DNA from: Pegea sp. RAD2-039
Taxonomy: Eukaryota > Chordata > Thaliacea > Salpida > Salpidae
NCBI GenBank assembly: GCA_034620365.1
Contig: JAQGEQ010000332.1
Span: 248,001-312,000 of the forward strand
DNA length: 64,000 nucleotides
Direction of reading: 5' to 3'
The notes beneath the pieces were generated by a model that searched no databases, was not told where the DNA came from, and saw only the letters and a list, made by a program, of their open reading frames with translations. A program made the position numbers and the translations under genes. This document shows positions 62,060 through 64,000 of the stretch, one piece after another; position 1 is the first letter of the stretch; the number at the start of each line of letters is the position of its first letter.

Positions 62060-64000
62060 ATCTTTGTCGGTTTACTTGTTTATTTATTAACGAGTTTTTC
62101 GGTTTAATTGTTTATCGGTTCTTTTGTTAGATGTTTATATCTTTACTTGTTTTGTTATTTAGTTGTTTATCTTTTAATTTGTTTATCTGTAGGTGTTTAT
62201 CTGTTTACTTGTTAAATTGTATGTAGCATGTTTTTCTATCTACTTGGTTATCTATTTACGTTTTATTCTCTTTATTTGTTTATCAGTTTTTTTTACTTAG
62301 TTGTTTAAATGTTTAATTGTTTTTCTGTTTACGTTTTTATCAAATTACTTATTTATCTGTTTACTTGTTTATCAGTTTACTTGTTTATTTGTTTACCTGT
62401 TCATCTTTACGTGTTTATCTGTACGTGTTTATTTATTTACGTGTTTTCCTGTTTATTTATTTTAATATTATTTTATTAAATATTTTTTGTCTGTTTAATT
62501 GTTTATCAATATACTTGTTTCTCTGTTTATCTGTTTAATTTTTTAAATGCTTGCGTTTTTACGATTTGCGTTTTTACAATTTTGCGTTTTTACTTGTTAG
62601 CATGTTTATCTTCATATCTTTTGGACTGTTTTCTTCTTTATCACTGTACTGGTTATTCTGTAAAGTTGTTTATCTGTTGAAATATTTAATTTTTACATAT
62701 TTGCGTGTTTATGTTTTTACAATTTTTCGATTTTGAGTTTTTACATTGTAGGCGTGTTTATTTTTTTACTTGTTTATCTGATTCATTGTTTACCTGTTTA
62801 TCTATATACTTATGTTTTTCTCTTTAGTTATTTTAATGAAATTTTTGTTTAGGTGTTTATGTGTTTATATATTTACCTGTATACGTGTTTTTCTAATTAA
62901 TTGTTTATGTATTAAAGTGTTTTTCGGTTAACTTGTTCAATTGTTTTTTATTAGATGTTTATGTATTTAATTGTTTATCCATTTAATTGTTTTACTTTTT
63001 GCATGTTTGTCTATTTACATGTTTATTTAATTACGTGTTTTTTTGGGTTATTTGTTTATTTATTTTTTCTTTGTTTATCTGTTTATTTGTTTACGTGTTT
63101 ATCTATCTTTCTGTGGTTTTCAGTTTACTTGTTTAACTGTTTTTTTTGTTTAGATGTTTATGTGTTTAGTTGTTTACCTGTATACATGTTTTTCCAATTA
63201 CTTGTTTATGTATTTAATTGTTTTTCGGTTTACTTGTTTATTTATTTTTAATTTGTTTAGATGTTTATGTGTTTACTTGTTTATCCGTTAACTTGTTCAT
63301 TTGTTTACATGTTTACATGTTTATCTGTTTAATTGTTTATATTTGTATTTGTTTAACTGTAGGTGTTTATCTGTTTACTTGTTTACCTGTATAGGTGTTT
63401 TTCTATCTTCTTGGTTATCTATTTACGTTTTTTTTCTTTATTTGTTTCTCTGTTTTTTTTACTTAGTTGTTTATATGTTTATTTGTTTTTCTGTTTACTT
63501 GTTTACTTGTTTATCGGCTTAATTATTTATTGGTTTACTTGTTTATTAGTTTACTTGTTTATTTGTTTACTTGTTCATCTTTACGTGTTTATCTATACGT
63601 GTTTGTTTATTTAAGTGTTTTCCTGTTTATTTATTTAATATTTTTTTATTGAATATTTACCCTTTAAATTGTACTTGTTTCTCTGTTTATCTGTTTTATT
63701 GTTTAATTTTTTAAATGCTTGCGTTTTTACGATTTGCGTTTTTACAATTTTGCGTTTTTACTTGTTAGCATGTTTATCTTCATATCTGTTGGACTGTTTA
63801 CTTCTTTATCACTACTGGCTTTTCTGTAAAGTTGTTTATCTAATGAAATATTTAATTTTTACTTTCTTGCGTGTATGCGTTTGTACAATTTTGTGTTTTT
63901 TGGTTTTTACATATTAGGCGTGTTTAGTTGTTTACTTGTTTATCTGATTCATTGTTTACCTGTTGATCTATTTACTTGTGTTTTTCTCTTTATTTATTTA
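62060..64000 (+). repeat. Degenerate octamer tandem array 2 with ~1.17-kb higher-order repeat
   Basis: The GTTTAYNT theme (GTTTATCT, GTTTACTT, GTTTACCT, GTTTAATT) runs to the window end. A longer marker, 'GCTTGCGTTTTTACGATTTG' with its neighbours, occurs at about 62549 and 63717, giving a higher-order period of about 1168 bp. Another landmark (GACTGTTT.CTTCTTTATCACT) recurs at the same spacing. Open frames rich in F, L, V, Y and C follow from the 8-bp period. Confidence 0.88.

Noticed and set aside
62317-63917. Many plus-strand F/L/V/Y/C-rich frames that look like membrane proteins
   Set aside because: They come from the 8-bp GTTTAYNT period in three frames, and they overlap each other. The same holds for the minus-strand frames at 28785-29231.

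Overview
This is about 64 kb of very AT-rich (roughly 70-75% A+T by eye) animal nuclear DNA. Genes are sparse. They have short GT-AG introns (about 47 nt upward), non-LTR retrotransposon remains, microsatellites and long duplications, and there is no bacterial gene organisation. A TGF-beta/activin-receptor-type ectodomain points to a metazoan. The phylum cannot be fixed from the sequence.

Genes I can support are few. (1) 1892-2611 (+): a protein with a C-terminal RING-H2 finger behind a possible jacalin-like beta-sandwich. (2) 23761-24999 (+): a STE/MAP3K-like kinase that has lost the HRD aspartate, so a predicted pseudokinase. (3) 26757-27337 (-): a frameshifted, RING-less paralogue of gene 1. 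(4) 41612-42282 (-): a two-exon, four-helix (MARVEL-like) membrane protein, with (5) a 59-residue single-helix protein just upstream at 42581-42826 (-). (6) 48517-49361 (+): four exons coding for an activin/BMP-receptor-like ectodomain, a transmembrane helix and a very short tail without a kinase. (7) 60309-61190 (-): a four-exon protein with two KH-like units, both without a normal GXXG loop. (8) A tentative four-exon coiled-coil gene with a 20-nt microexon at 14125-15026 (-). I assembled the spliced models by hand from splice signals and reading phase.

The rest is mostly repeats. Five copies of a 3-4 kb family (R1) lie at about 4.3-7.1 kb (-), 9.0-12.9 kb (+), 18.4-21.8 kb (+), 33.5-37.7 kb (+) and 57.6-59.5 kb (+, partial). 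The first two form a large inverted pair. A segment of about 6.9 kb (14.9-21.8 kb) is duplicated at 30.0-36.9 kb. A smaller family (R2) occurs four times, once cleanly inserted inside an R1 copy. A CR1/L2-like LINE lies on the minus strand at 52.4-55.5 kb: its 5' end is kept but its 3' half is lost. A 5' fragment of the same family is at 61.85-62.04 kb. Three fossil LINE ORF2 tails and two faint retroelement relics are also present.

Tandem arrays are prominent. There is a 1540-bp perfect array of 140 copies of an 11-bp unit (39491-41030), two degenerate octamer arrays in opposite orientation (28.43-29.46 kb and 62.06 kb to the window end), a 418-bp tandem duplication (38.36-39.20 kb) and an interleaved duplication at 46.0-47.9 kb. 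Long stretches between these hold nothing I can name.
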